From contig JBAZHC010000005.1 of the NCBI GenBank assembly GCA_041652575.1, forward strand, positions 1 through 64,000: 64,000 nucleotides of DNA. Reading direction: 5' to 3'. Below, one piece after another: positions 37,653 through 45,585 of the stretch. This DNA is from Phycisphaerae bacterium (lineage in GTDB: Bacteria > Planctomycetota > Phycisphaerae > Sedimentisphaerales > UBA12454). Every line of letters starts with the position of its first letter. Positions within the stretch are counted from its first letter, which is position 1. The notes under the pieces were generated by a model that saw nothing but the letters and a program-made list of their open reading frames with translations, did no database searches and was not told where the DNA came from. The position numbers and the translations under genes were made by a program.

Positions 37653-39653
37653 CTATTTCGCCGCAGCGATTGATTTTTTAGCCGCTGCCGCAGTCGCGTC
37701 CGCCGTAATGCCGAATTTCTCGTAGCATACTTTATACGGTGCCGAAACGCCGAATCCGCTCATACCGATAAATTCGCCGTTATCGCCGATATATCTTTCC
37801 CATCCCATCTTAATACCGGCCTCGACCGCCACTCTCGCCTTAACGCTCGGTGGAAGCACTGAATCTTTATATGCTTTATCCTGCGCCTCGAACAGTTCCC
37901 AGCTCGCAAGATTTACAACTTGTGCCTTGATATTTTCAGCCGCAAGTTTCTCCGCGGCCTTCATTGCGATTTCCAGTTCCGACCCGACACCGATAAGTAT
38001 CACATCAGGCTTATCCTGTTTCACAACAACATAACCGCCTTTTGCGATATTCGACGCCGCCGGGTATTTAGTCCTGTCCAGCGTTTGCAAATTCTGTCTC
38101 GTTAGCAACAGTGCCACCGGCCCGCTCGTATGTTCCAGCGCGATTTTCCAGCAGTATGCAGTTTCGTTCGCGTCCGCCGGCCGCAGCACAAGCATCTTCG
38201 GTATCGCGCGCAGCACGGCGATATGTTCGATCGGCTGATGTGTCGGCCCGTCTTCGCCAAGACCGATTGTATCGTGTGTGAATACGAATATAGTTTTATA
38301 GCCGCTCATCGCCGCCATTCTCACCGCCGGCTTCATATAATCGAAGAAGCAGAAGAACGTCCCGCCATATGCGCGAAGCAAATCGCTTGTGCCGATACCG
38401 TTCATAATTGCCGCCATCGCGTGTTCGCGAACTCCGTAGCGGATATATCGTCCTGTCGGTTTATCTTTCTGGAAATCCTCAACGCCTTTGAACTTCGTAT
38501 TATTCGATGGCGTCAAATCAGCAGACCCGCCAAGTATCAGCGGCATATTCGGCATTAGCGCGTCCAGTGTCTTGCCAGATGCCGTTCTTGTCGCCATTGG
38601 CTCGGCCGGGAACGTCGGCAGATTCGTAATTTCCGGATATGGATTGGTAATCAGTTTCGCAAGTTCAGGATATTTTTTGGAATAGTTTTTAAATTGTTCG
38701 TTCCATTGTTTTTCCAGTTGTGCGCCTTTTACTCTTTCCTTCTGCGTATGTTCGAGCACTTCCGCCGGTACAACGAATGTCTTTTCAGGGTCCCAGCCGA
38801 AGTTTTTCTTTATCAGTTTAATCTCATCCTCGCCCAGCGGCGCTCCGTGTGCTGTGTGCGTATCCTGAAAATTAGGACTCCCATATCCGATATGCGTCCG
38901 AAGATTGATTATGCACGGCCGGTTCTTTTCCGCCTGTGCGTTCTTCAGCGCCTTCTCGAACGACACCATATCGTTACCATCTCCTCCTACAACCTGCACG
39001 TACCAGTTATACGCCTCGAATCTCTTTGCCCTGTCTTCGCTGAACGAAAGGCTTGTATTCCCATCGATTGAAATATGGTTGTCATCGTAAATCACAATTA
39101 ATTTATTCAAACCGAGATGTCCTGCCAGTGAGCAGGCTTCAGATGATACGCCTTCCTGCAGGCAGCCGTCGCCGGCGACAACGTAAATGTTGTAATCGAA
39201 AAGATTCGAGCCGTCTTTATCGAAATATGCCGCAAGGTATTTTTGCGCCAGCGCCATACCAACCGCGTTGCTGATTCCCTGACCCAGCGGGCCTGTCGTC
39301 GCTTCGACCCCTGCCGTATGACCGTACTCCGGATGGCCCGGCGTCTTGCTGCCCCACTGTCTGAAATTTTTCAAATCCTCAAGGCCCAAATCATAACCGG
39401 TCAGATACAAAAGCGAATACAGCAGCATACTTCCATGACCTGCACTCAATACGAACCTGTCCCTGCCGAGCCATTTCGGGTTGGCGGGATTATGCTTCAT
39501 ATATTTCGTCCATAGCGTATATGCCGCCGGCGCCATTCCCATCGGCATTCCCGGATGGCCGGACTTGGCTTTCTGCACGCCGTCCATCGATAAAAATCTG
39601 ATTGTCTGAATACATTTTTCGTCAAGTTCGTTCAAACCCGGATTCTTCTGCAT
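37653..39653 (-). CDS. tkt: Transketolase
   Basis: Transfers two-carbon units in the pentose phosphate pathway with thiamine diphosphate. The ATG at 39653 gives 666 residues, the usual length, with AAGGA 6-7 nt upstream; a longer frame to 39677 is less likely. The N-terminus has the substrate-binding KSGHPGMPMG, the TPP motif is GDGCLQEGVSSEA...DDN, and the catalytic-site GLGEDGPTHQPIEH and a normal C-terminal domain are present. It follows pfk convergently in function (central carbon) and direction. Confidence 0.97.
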   Translation of the reverse strand: MQKNPGLNELDEKCIQTIRFLSMDGVQKAKSGHPGMPMGMAPAAYTLWTKYMKHNPANPKWLGRDRFVLSAGHGSMLLYSLLYLTGYDLGLEDLKNFRQWGSKTPGHPEYGHTAGVEATTGPLGQGISNAVGMALAQKYLAAYFDKDGSNLFDYNIYVVAGDGCLQEGVSSEACSLAGHLGLNKLIVIYDDNHISIDGNTSLSFSEDRAKRFEAYNWYVQVVGGDGNDMVSFEKALKNAQAEKNRPCIINLRTHIGYGSPNFQDTHTAHGAPLGEDEIKLIKKNFGWDPEKTFVVPAEVLEHTQKERVKGAQLEKQWNEQFKNYSKKYPELAKLITNPYPEITNLPTFPAEPMATRTASGKTLDALMPNMPLILGGSADLTPSNNTKFKGVEDFQKDKPTGRYIRYGVREHAMAAIMNGIGTSDLLRAYGGTFFCFFDYMKPAVRMAAMSGYKTIFVFTHDTIGLGEDGPTHQPIEHIAVLRAIPKMLVLRPADANETAYCWKIALEHTSGPVALLLTRQNLQTLDRTKYPAASNIAKGGYVVVKQDKPDVILIGVGSELEIAMKAAEKLAAENIKAQVVNLASWELFEAQDKAYKDSVLPPSVKARVAVEAGIKMGWERYIGDNGEFIGMSGFGVSAPYKVCYEKFGITADATAAAAKKSIAAAK

Positions 39654-39691
39654 AACTGGTCCTTTTGTTCTGTCCAAAAAAATGGTTTAGG

Positions 39692-39719
39692 TTAGCCCCC
39701 ACCCCTGCGGTGGGGGGTT
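39692..39719 (-). repeat. GGGGCTAA-type hairpin repeat upstream of tkt
   Basis: TTAGCCCCCACCCCTGCGGT plus GGGGGGTT, the same sequence as the insertions in mfd with one extra G. It lies 38 nt upstream of the tkt start, inside the 5' leader or promoter. Confidence 0.8.
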
Positions 39720-39769
39720 TGAAAGACCGGCATATTAAGGCATATAGAAAAGGTTGTCAATTATTGAAG

Positions 39770-39803
39770 GGTATAGGGTGTAGGGTATAGGGGATAGGGT
39801 GAA
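39770..39803 (+). repeat. GGGTATAGGG tandem-like repeat
   Basis: GGGTATAGGGTGTAGGGTAT followed by AGGGGATAGGG: four to five units of a TATAGGG-like heptamer. A relative, GGGTATAGGGGACAGGGGAC, lies at 54377. Confidence 0.6.
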
Positions 39804-39942
39804 AGAAAAAAACGGATATAAGTCGTTATTTGTTATATAATTAGTGAAATTATTTAAAAATCTGTAAAATTTACACAAAATTTCCTTGATTTATTAATGA
39901 AATATGTTAAAATACACCCTTGTTAAATGAATAGTTAATAAA

Positions 39943-39996
39943 TAACCGGCAGAACAGATTAAAACTACATTTTAAGAGTCTTGTTTCTGCCGGTTA
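39943..39996. repeat. 12-bp inverted repeat, 30-nt loop
   Basis: TAACCGGCAGAA (39943-39954) and TTCTGCCGGTTA (39985-39996) are perfect inverted copies. It lies in the 760-nt gap between tkt and the restriction endonuclease, 3' of no gene in obvious orientation; a small RNA stem or a terminal repeat pair is possible. Confidence 0.55.
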
Positions 39997-40067
39997 ACTT
40001 TGAAAATTAACCGCGGATTAACGCAGATGACACAGAAATATAGAAATAAAGAGATAAGGAGAAAAAA

Positions 40068-40229
40068 ATGAAGTGGATAAAGATAGCGGTATCCACCCCC
40101 ACAGTTTCCTTCGCTGTGGCAAGAAAACTAAGCGTGGGGGTCTGCGCTTCGCTCCGAAAACGTGAGCTGCAAATCGGTATTTTGAATGTTTTTATTACGG
40201 CAAAATGGGTTTGGCTGTTATATTTATAA
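40068..40229 (+). pseudogene. 53-codon ORF: gene start joined to a structured repeat
   Basis: AAGGAG stands 6 nt before an ATG whose first codons (MKWIKIAVS) look like the start of a secreted protein. The rest reads through the complex hairpin element at 40092-40170 (TPTVSFAVARKLSVGVCASL) and stops at 40229. It is probably a broken gene start rather than a real protein. Confidence 0.35.
40092..40170 (+). repeat. Complex hairpin element (TCTGCGCTTCGCTCCGA type)
   Basis: CCACCCCCACAGTTTCCTTC, an inner AGTTT...AAACT stem, AAGCGTGGGGGTCTGCGCTT and CGCTCCGA. The order (outer C-run, AT-rich stem, G-run, GCTTCGCTCCGA) matches elements at 47221, 50454 and 52807. Confidence 0.6.
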
Positions 40230-40412
40230 AAAAGCGACTAATGACCGCCTATGGTGAGACTGTGGTTGTGTTTGGTGATTTTATAGATTAAGATAGCAGA
40301 AATATTTCTGAGATTTATATATTGAAAAAGACAGAGGAAATAAAAGATTAGAATATTATGATGATTACTGAAGCTATAGACGTTAACAGGTTATCAAATA
40401 CACGAAGATGCC

Positions 40413-41015
40413 TTGTCCCTGATTAGAACTTTTCAGACTAAAAAATGGGGGAAACAGTTGGAAGTATATCTTTCAAAAATTACTACCTTAAAGGATAAAT
40501 ATGATAAAAACCGTAAGAAAAATAGGGTTCCGGTGAAAATAGGTAAAGGTAAAAAAATTACTCTGACACCTGGAGAGCATAATATATTGATAAAAAAAAT
40601 TATTGAAGATTTTTGTGGAACATATACTCCAAGTGGTATTATTTTGTATGTAGGAGACACCGGCCTGAAATTTGGTTACTGTGACGACAAAGCTTTTGAA
40701 GAGATGGGATTAAAAATTGATACTCATGGCAAGATGCCGGATGTGGTTATAAATTATAAAGAAAAAGATTGGGTTGTATTAGTCGAAGCCGTAACAAGTC
40801 ATGGTCCCGTTGACGGAAAACGTCGATTAGAATTATCAAAACTTTTTAAAGAAATTAAATCTAAGTTGATTTATGTGACTTGTTTTCTTAAAAAATCAGA
40901 TTTGGCAAAGTATGTTTCTGAAATATCTTGGGAAACAGAGGTTTGGGTTGCCGAAAACCCAACACATTTAATCCATTTCGACGGCGAGAGATTTTTGGGG
41001 CCTTACGATGAATAA
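40413..41015 (+). CDS. BsuBI/PstI-type restriction endonuclease, N-terminally truncated
   Basis: A 200-residue protein matching the C-terminal catalytic part of BsuBI/PstI restriction enzymes (CTGCAG cutters): YVGDTGLKFGYCDD, GKMPDVVINYKEKDWVVLVEAVTSHGPVDGKRR (PD...ExV-type core), YVTCFLKKSDLAKY, and WETEVWVAENPTHLIHFDGERFLGPY. The family is normally about 315-325 residues. The N-terminal helical DNA-recognition part is missing: an in-frame TAG at 40377 is followed by a frame with only TTG/GTG-like starts, and no partner methyltransferase lies next to it. It is AT-rich. Likely the remnant of a lost R-M system. Confidence 0.85.
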   Translation: MSLIRTFQTKKWGKQLEVYLSKITTLKDKYDKNRKKNRVPVKIGKGKKITLTPGEHNILIKKIIEDFCGTYTPSGIILYVGDTGLKFGYCDDKAFEEMGLKIDTHGKMPDVVINYKEKDWVVLVEAVTSHGPVDGKRRLELSKLFKEIKSKLIYVTCFLKKSDLAKYVSEISWETEVWVAENPTHLIHFDGERFLGPYDE

Positions 41016-41175
41016 AGTTACCAAAAGATAGGCCGTTGCGATTAGGAAAGTGTGCCGGAAAAAAGGTAGGGACGCTTTATATATACATATATACGGGCAC
41101 AAAAGAGGCGGAAATAAGAGTAGCAGTTAGTAGTTAGCAAGTCTTAAAAAATTAATTCTCAGAACCAATTGTTAG

Positions 41176-41784
41176 ATGCTGCGCATTATGAAAAATCCAA
41201 AATACAAAATCAGAAAAGTCGCCGGCAAACCTGTCAAACTAGATGTGGATGTTTTTTATAATCCGAGAATCCTCAATTCCAGTTTGATGATTGTTGGCGG
41301 TCGTCGTGTTACTGTTTGCGATTACAAACATAAAAAATATTTCTCGCTTCCGAGATTTATACTCAAAGCAAAGAAGAACCAGATTGTTGACCACATAAAC
41401 AGGAACACTCTCGACAATCGCAGATGTAATCTCCGAATCGTTAATGCAAGACAGAGTGCGCTCAATCGCAGGCTCAAATCCAATACCGGCCGCATCGGAG
41501 TTTCAAAAACAAAACGCACCAAAAGAGATAATAAGCATTATTACGAGGCTTATTTCCAGCCCAAAGCCGGCAAAAGAAAAACATTCTGTGCGCCTCTTAC
41601 GCCTAAAGGCCTGATTCTCGCCGCCCTGGTAAGAGATAGATTCGTCCTCGAAAGCGGCGACGAGGATTACACTCCGTTGAATTTCCCGTTATTTAAAAAC
41701 GACCCTTTTAAAACTATTTTATTAAGGAGCGACTTAAATGAGTACAAGCAGGCAATTAGTTCGAAAAACAGATTTCGGCCGTGA
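41176..41784 (+). CDS. HNH endonuclease, homing type
   Basis: A 202-residue protein with an HNH_3 motif, VDHINRNTLDNRRCNLRIVNARQSALNR (~72-99), as in free-standing homing endonucleases, followed by a KRTKRDNKHYYEAYF segment like an AP2-type DNA-binding region. The first ATG is 41176; 41188 is an alternative. No intron or intein is seen around it, so it is a free-standing nuclease gene in the accessory region. A short SD-led ORF starts within its 3' end. Confidence 0.8.
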   Translation: MLRIMKNPKYKIRKVAGKPVKLDVDVFYNPRILNSSLMIVGGRRVTVCDYKHKKYFSLPRFILKAKKNQIVDHINRNTLDNRRCNLRIVNARQSALNRRLKSNTGRIGVSKTKRTKRDNKHYYEAYFQPKAGKRKTFCAPLTPKGLILAALVRDRFVLESGDEDYTPLNFPLFKNDPFKTILLRSDLNEYKQAISSKNRFRP

Positions 41785-41854
41785 GGATTTAGCAGGCGTT
41801 TTGGGTATTGGTAACGGTAACGTCGCGTGTTTCGGCATAGTATGGCGGTATTGA
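41738..41854 (+). pseudogene. 38-codon ORF: gene start truncated by a MITE-like element
   Basis: AAGGAG is 8 nt before ATG 41738; the frame overlaps the end of the HNH gene and reads MSTSRQLVRKTDFGREDLAG before entering the GGTAACGG element at 41799, where it stops at 41852. The first 20 codons look like a normal protein start; the rest is repeat sequence. Confidence 0.35.
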
Positions 41855-41913
41855 AAAACAGGACACCACAACGATAACGATTAACATAACCTTACCAATA
41901 CCGAAACCCAAAA
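41799..41913. repeat. GGTAACGGTAACG-type MITE-like element, copy 2
   Basis: Imperfect terminal inverted repeats TTTTGGGTATTGGTAA (41799-41814) and TTACCAATACCGAAACCC (41892 on) bound 115 nt. Inner blocks GTAACGGTAACGTCGCG and CAACGATAACGATTAAC match the copy at 36186-36302. The rest of the 41785-42206 gap is AT-rich leader of the next gene. Confidence 0.6.
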
Positions 41914-42206
41914 CGATTTTTCAAAGGCTGCCTTTCATCTGTCCCATGTTTTGACTCAAGCTCAAATGTTTGAACCAGGAACGCAGTCTTATTTCAATTG
42001 ACAACGTCCTATAATCGGGCCGTGGTTGTTCGGGCACTGAAAACTATTTTTTTGCAGCAAATTAACCCCTTTAAAACAATAGAGTTACAAGCACCGATTT
42101 TATCTGCTTTTGTTTCTGTTTCTCATAAAAAGTCGCTTTTATATTTTGACGATAAAACGTTCAGGAACGAACTTTGTCAGTTCAGAAGGCTTACGGAGTA
42201 TAAAAA

Positions 42207-44207
42207 ATGCACAAGGCAAAAAAACTGTCGCCGATGATTATAACGGTTCTTACGATTGCGTTAAGTTCCGCTGCCATAACCACGCTCTGGTTTTACTCCA
42301 GCTCTGACAATCCGGGGAACAGTTTAAAAACATTCAATCTGACGATGCTGATTATTCCGGTTTCCATTTGCATCGGAATATTTTTCATTTTGTCGCGGTA
42401 TATATCGGAACTGAAAGAATCACATCTGCGCCAGTTTCAGCTTGAACAGGACGTTCAGCAGCGCAACGCTGAGATTGAGACCGAAAAAGCCCGTGCAGAA
42501 GCCGCGCAGTTCCAGACCGAGCAGATAAACAGGCAGCTTCAGCTTTCCGTCAGTCACGCTGATAAAATAGCGCAGCAGGCGATGGAGGCCGGCAGGGCCA
42601 AGGGCGAGTTTCTCGCAAATATGAGTCATCAGATTCGCACGCCTATGAACGCGATAATAGGTTTCAGCGAAATGCTCTCCGAGGAAAATCTCAGTCAGGA
42701 CCAGAAAAACCAGATAAAGATAATTCGCGACAGCGGCAGAAATCTGCTGCAGCTTATTAATGACATACTGGACTTTTCAAAAATCGAGACCGGCCGGCTC
42801 GATGTGGACGTCGTGGATGTTCCCGTTGAAAATATTCTTGCGGCGATAGAATCGCTTATGAGGCCGGCGGCAACCGAAAAAGAACTGGAATTTGAAATCA
42901 AACGTATTCAGCCTCTGCCGTATTCCATTCATACCGACCCGTCGAGGATAAAGCAATGCCTGACGAATCTTGTCAGCAACGCGATAAAATTCACTGAAAA
43001 AGGCCACGTTTATGTCAATGTTTCAGGCGAAAAACAGGGCGACAAAACCTTTGTCAGATTCGACATCGAAGATACAGGCGTCGGCATAGCCGCTGAGAAG
43101 CTCGACTATGTATTTGAGCCGTTTGCGCAGATTGAAAATGAAAGCACTACGGATCGTCAGTTCGGAAATACAGGACTGGGACTGGCTATCACACGGCATA
43201 TCGCCGAACTGCTTGACGGAAAAATAACCGTCCAAAGCGCCATCGCCAAAGGTTCGACATTTTCACTGTACGTTCCGGCGGTCGTCGAAACCAAAACTTT
43301 TGAAAGCGATAGAAATGTCTCGATACTCAAAACTGCCCCTGCAAAAACCGGTGGTGCTGCGAATAAACTCACAGGAAATGTTCTTGTCGCGGAAGACAGC
43401 CCCACCAACCAGACGCTGATTGAGCTTTTACTCAAGAAGCTCGGGCTGGGCGTTACAATAGTTGAAAATGGTATGCAGGCCGTCCAAAGTGCATCCACGA
43501 AAAAATTTGATGTTATCCTGATGGATATTCAAATGCCGGTAATGAACGGCTACGAGGCGACAAGGCAAATCAAAAAACTCGGCCTGACAATTCCCGTAAT
43601 AGCTCTTACTGCCTGTGCGATGAAAGGCGACGACCAGAAATGTTTCGCCGCTGGCTGCAGCGACTATCTCGCAAAACCGATTGACAGAAAAAAACTTGTT
43701 GAAACTCTGGCTAAATATCTTCCTGAGCAAACACAAGCTCCGGAAGTCATGCAAACAAAACCACTTGATATACAGGACAAACCACAGGAGAACATTATGC
43801 AGAACAACGAACCAGCACCAGCAGAAACCGGCGAAATTGAAATAGACTGGAACCTTCTGACGGAACGCATAGGCGATGAGGAGCTTATCGACGAAATAAT
43901 ACCTGTCTTCCTGAAGGACAATACTGAAAGGATGCAACTGCTCGCTGAGGCGGTAAGAAAGAACGATTCTCGGGAAGTTAATTTTTATGCCCATTCGCTA
44001 AAAGGCGCTTCCGGCACAATTGGTGCATCGAAAATCTCCGACCTCGCGAAGATTCTCGAATCTGCCGGCCGGAATCAGCAGACAGAACAATATGCCCCGC
44101 TTTTTGAGCAGATTAAGACTCGTTTCGACAACCTCTCTGCTCTTCTGGCCAAAAGCGACTGGAAGCAGGTTGTAAAGGATTACGCAGGCAGTCATCATCT
44201 GTCCTGA
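42207..44207 (+). CDS. Hybrid sensor histidine kinase (HisKA-HATPase-REC-Hpt)
   Basis: A 666-residue membrane hybrid kinase. Two membrane helices (about 10-28 and 45-65) bracket a very short extracytoplasmic loop; a coiled coil follows. The H-box is NMSHQIRTPMNAIIGFSEML with His141; Gln replaces the usual Glu next to His. HATPase motifs NLVSNAIKFTEKG, DTGVGI and GNTGLGLAI are present, then a receiver domain with VAEDS and phospho-acceptor Asp440 in VILMDIQMPVMNG, and an Hpt domain with HSLKGASG (His596). A BarA-like four-step phosphorelay is expected; no response regulator is adjacent. Confidence 0.92.
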   Translation: MHKAKKLSPMIITVLTIALSSAAITTLWFYSSSDNPGNSLKTFNLTMLIIPVSICIGIFFILSRYISELKESHLRQFQLEQDVQQRNAEIETEKARAEAAQFQTEQINRQLQLSVSHADKIAQQAMEAGRAKGEFLANMSHQIRTPMNAIIGFSEMLSEENLSQDQKNQIKIIRDSGRNLLQLINDILDFSKIETGRLDVDVVDVPVENILAAIESLMRPAATEKELEFEIKRIQPLPYSIHTDPSRIKQCLTNLVSNAIKFTEKGHVYVNVSGEKQGDKTFVRFDIEDTGVGIAAEKLDYVFEPFAQIENESTTDRQFGNTGLGLAITRHIAELLDGKITVQSAIAKGSTFSLYVPAVVETKTFESDRNVSILKTAPAKTGGAANKLTGNVLVAEDSPTNQTLIELLLKKLGLGVTIVENGMQAVQSASTKKFDVILMDIQMPVMNGYEATRQIKKLGLTIPVIALTACAMKGDDQKCFAAGCSDYLAKPIDRKKLVETLAKYLPEQTQAPEVMQTKPLDIQDKPQENIMQNNEPAPAETGEIEIDWNLLTERIGDEELIDEIIPVFLKDNTERMQLLAEAVRKNDSREVNFYAHSLKGASGTIGASKISDLAKILESAGRNQQTEQYAPLFEQIKTRFDNLSALLAKSDWKQVVKDYAGSHHLS

Positions 44208-44267
44208 GCGCCCCTGTCTGTCCTGTCTATCCGCGGCAGAGGAGAAATTGCGTCAAAACCAGATTTA

Positions 44268-44294
44268 GTGGAATATATTATCTTCATATTCCAC
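44268..44294 (+). terminator. 9-bp hairpin downstream of the hybrid kinase
   Basis: GTGGAATAT (44268-44276) pairs with ATATTCCAC (44286-44294) over a 9-nt loop, 60 nt past the stop of the kinase gene. There is no T-run, so Rho-independent action is uncertain. A palindrome GGCGGTACCGCC follows at 44323-44334. Confidence 0.35.
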
Positions 44295-44437
44295 GTTTAC
44301 CTTTCAGGATAATTGCCTGCTCGGCGGTACCGCCTTGTGATGGATTGTTCTTTATCGTTTCACCATTATTAAGCATCTCTCCGGCCGGTCTTTATATTGA
44401 CTTTTGCCTTTCTACCGACTACCATAGGCAAATCTTT

Positions 44438-44522
44438 GGCCGAGTGGCGGAATGGCAGACGCTGAGGACTTAAAATCCTCTGCCCGTAATTGGGCGTGTG
44501 GGTTCGAATCCCACCTCGGCCA
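44438..44522 (+). tRNA. tRNA-Leu (anticodon UAA)
   Basis: 85 nt. Acceptor GGCCGAG pairs with CTCGGCC; D arm GCG/CGC; anticodon stem GAGGA/TCCTC around loop CTTAAAA (anticodon TAA); a long variable arm with GCCC/GGGC stem; T arm GTGGGTTCGAATCCCAC. The discriminator is A and the CCA end is not encoded. It reads UUA and, by wobble, UUG. Confidence 0.95.
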
Positions 44523-44594
44523 AATATTTTGTCCGGTGCGGTGCGGCAACGACTGTATCAGGCAGACAAGACCTTTGAGCTGACGGGAGAATCC

Positions 44595-45347
44595 TTGGCA
44601 GAACAAAAAATCAAAGCAGTACTATTCGATATCGGCGAAACCCTGCTAAATTTCGGGAAAGTCGATGTCGCAGCTCTCTTTAAAGAGGGCGGGAAGCTCG
44701 CACACAACTTCCTCGAAAAACTGGGCCAGCCAACAGGCTCAGTCCGAATGTTCCTCCTAAAACATCTGATAATAATCCACGCCTTTAATGTATGGTCAAA
44801 TATCGTAAAAAGAGATTTCGATTCATTCGAAGTCCTAAAAAAAATCGAACAGAAAAAAGGAGTCAAACTAACGCCGCAGCAATGGCAGGACTTCGCATGG
44901 TGCTGGTACGAACCATTAAGCAAACTGGCACAAATCGAATCCGATATAAAACAAACACTGGATAAACTAAAACAAGCGGGAATAAAACTCGGTATACTTT
45001 CAAATACATTTTTAAACGCCGTAACACTCGAAAAACACCTGGCACAACTGGAAATACTGGATTTCTTCCCAGTCAGAATCTACTCCTACCAATTCAAATT
45101 CAGAAAACCAGACGGCAGAATCTTTCTCGAAGGAGCAAAAAGAATGCAAACCGAGCCGGAAAATATACTCTTCGTCGGCGATAGACTCGATACAGACGCT
45201 GCCGGCGCATTAGGAGTAAATATGCTCGCCGTGATAAAAAAAACCTATCTAAATACAACACAACAAATACCCGAAAATGTAATAAAAATCGAACGATTGG
45301 CAGAACTGCCGGGGATAGTGGAAAAAATTAACAGCCATAGCCACTAA
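44595..45347 (+). CDS. HAD-superfamily hydrolase
   Basis: A 250-residue HAD protein. Motif I FDIGETLLNF has the nucleophile Asp but Gly instead of the second Asp (DxGxT), motif II is GILSNT, motif III lies at KFRKPDGRIF, and motif IV is FVGDRLDTDAAGA. A cap of about 110 residues separates motifs I and II. The start is taken as TTG 44595 with GGGAGA just upstream; the open frame begins at 44490 inside tRNA-Leu, and that part is an artefact. Its last codons (SHSH) and stop come from a CCACTAAGGCAC repeat. Confidence 0.75.
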   Translation: MAEQKIKAVLFDIGETLLNFGKVDVAALFKEGGKLAHNFLEKLGQPTGSVRMFLLKHLIIIHAFNVWSNIVKRDFDSFEVLKKIEQKKGVKLTPQQWQDFAWCWYEPLSKLAQIESDIKQTLDKLKQAGIKLGILSNTFLNAVTLEKHLAQLEILDFFPVRIYSYQFKFRKPDGRIFLEGAKRMQTEPENILFVGDRLDTDAAGALGVNMLAVIKKTYLNTTQQIPENVIKIERLAELPGIVEKINSHSH

Positions 45348-45577
45348 GGCACCAAGACACGAAGTTTTTTAAACCACGGATTATACGGATTTCACAGATT
45401 TATCATTGTTTATTCGCTATGTTTGTATGCAGTGGCGTAAGCCATCTCCCGACGATATACTGCATACGAGCATAGATACCTGAAAATTTTTTTGTGGAGA
45501 TTTTTTACGGTAGGGATTTTTTCGGGGACAGTTCGGGCGTTGTGGGTGTTTAAGATTTAACGACGACCCCCTGCCAT
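45341..45577 (+). repeat. Repeat mosaic: TAGCCACTAAGG, CCACGGATT and 5' part of composite unit (copy A)
   Basis: TAGCCACTAAGGCACCAAGA, then ACCACGGATTATACGGATTT, then GTATGCAGT...ACTGCATAC arms (45425-45468) and a conserved block GGTAGGGATTTTTTCGGGGA, ending GATTTAACGACGACCCCCTG at the IS border. The block 45460-45550 matches 49181-49271 with only a few differences. Confidence 0.65.
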
Positions 45578-45585
45578 CATACGCG

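Noticed and set aside
44490..44594. N-terminal extension of the HAD protein
   Set aside because: It is a translation of tRNA-Leu sequence.
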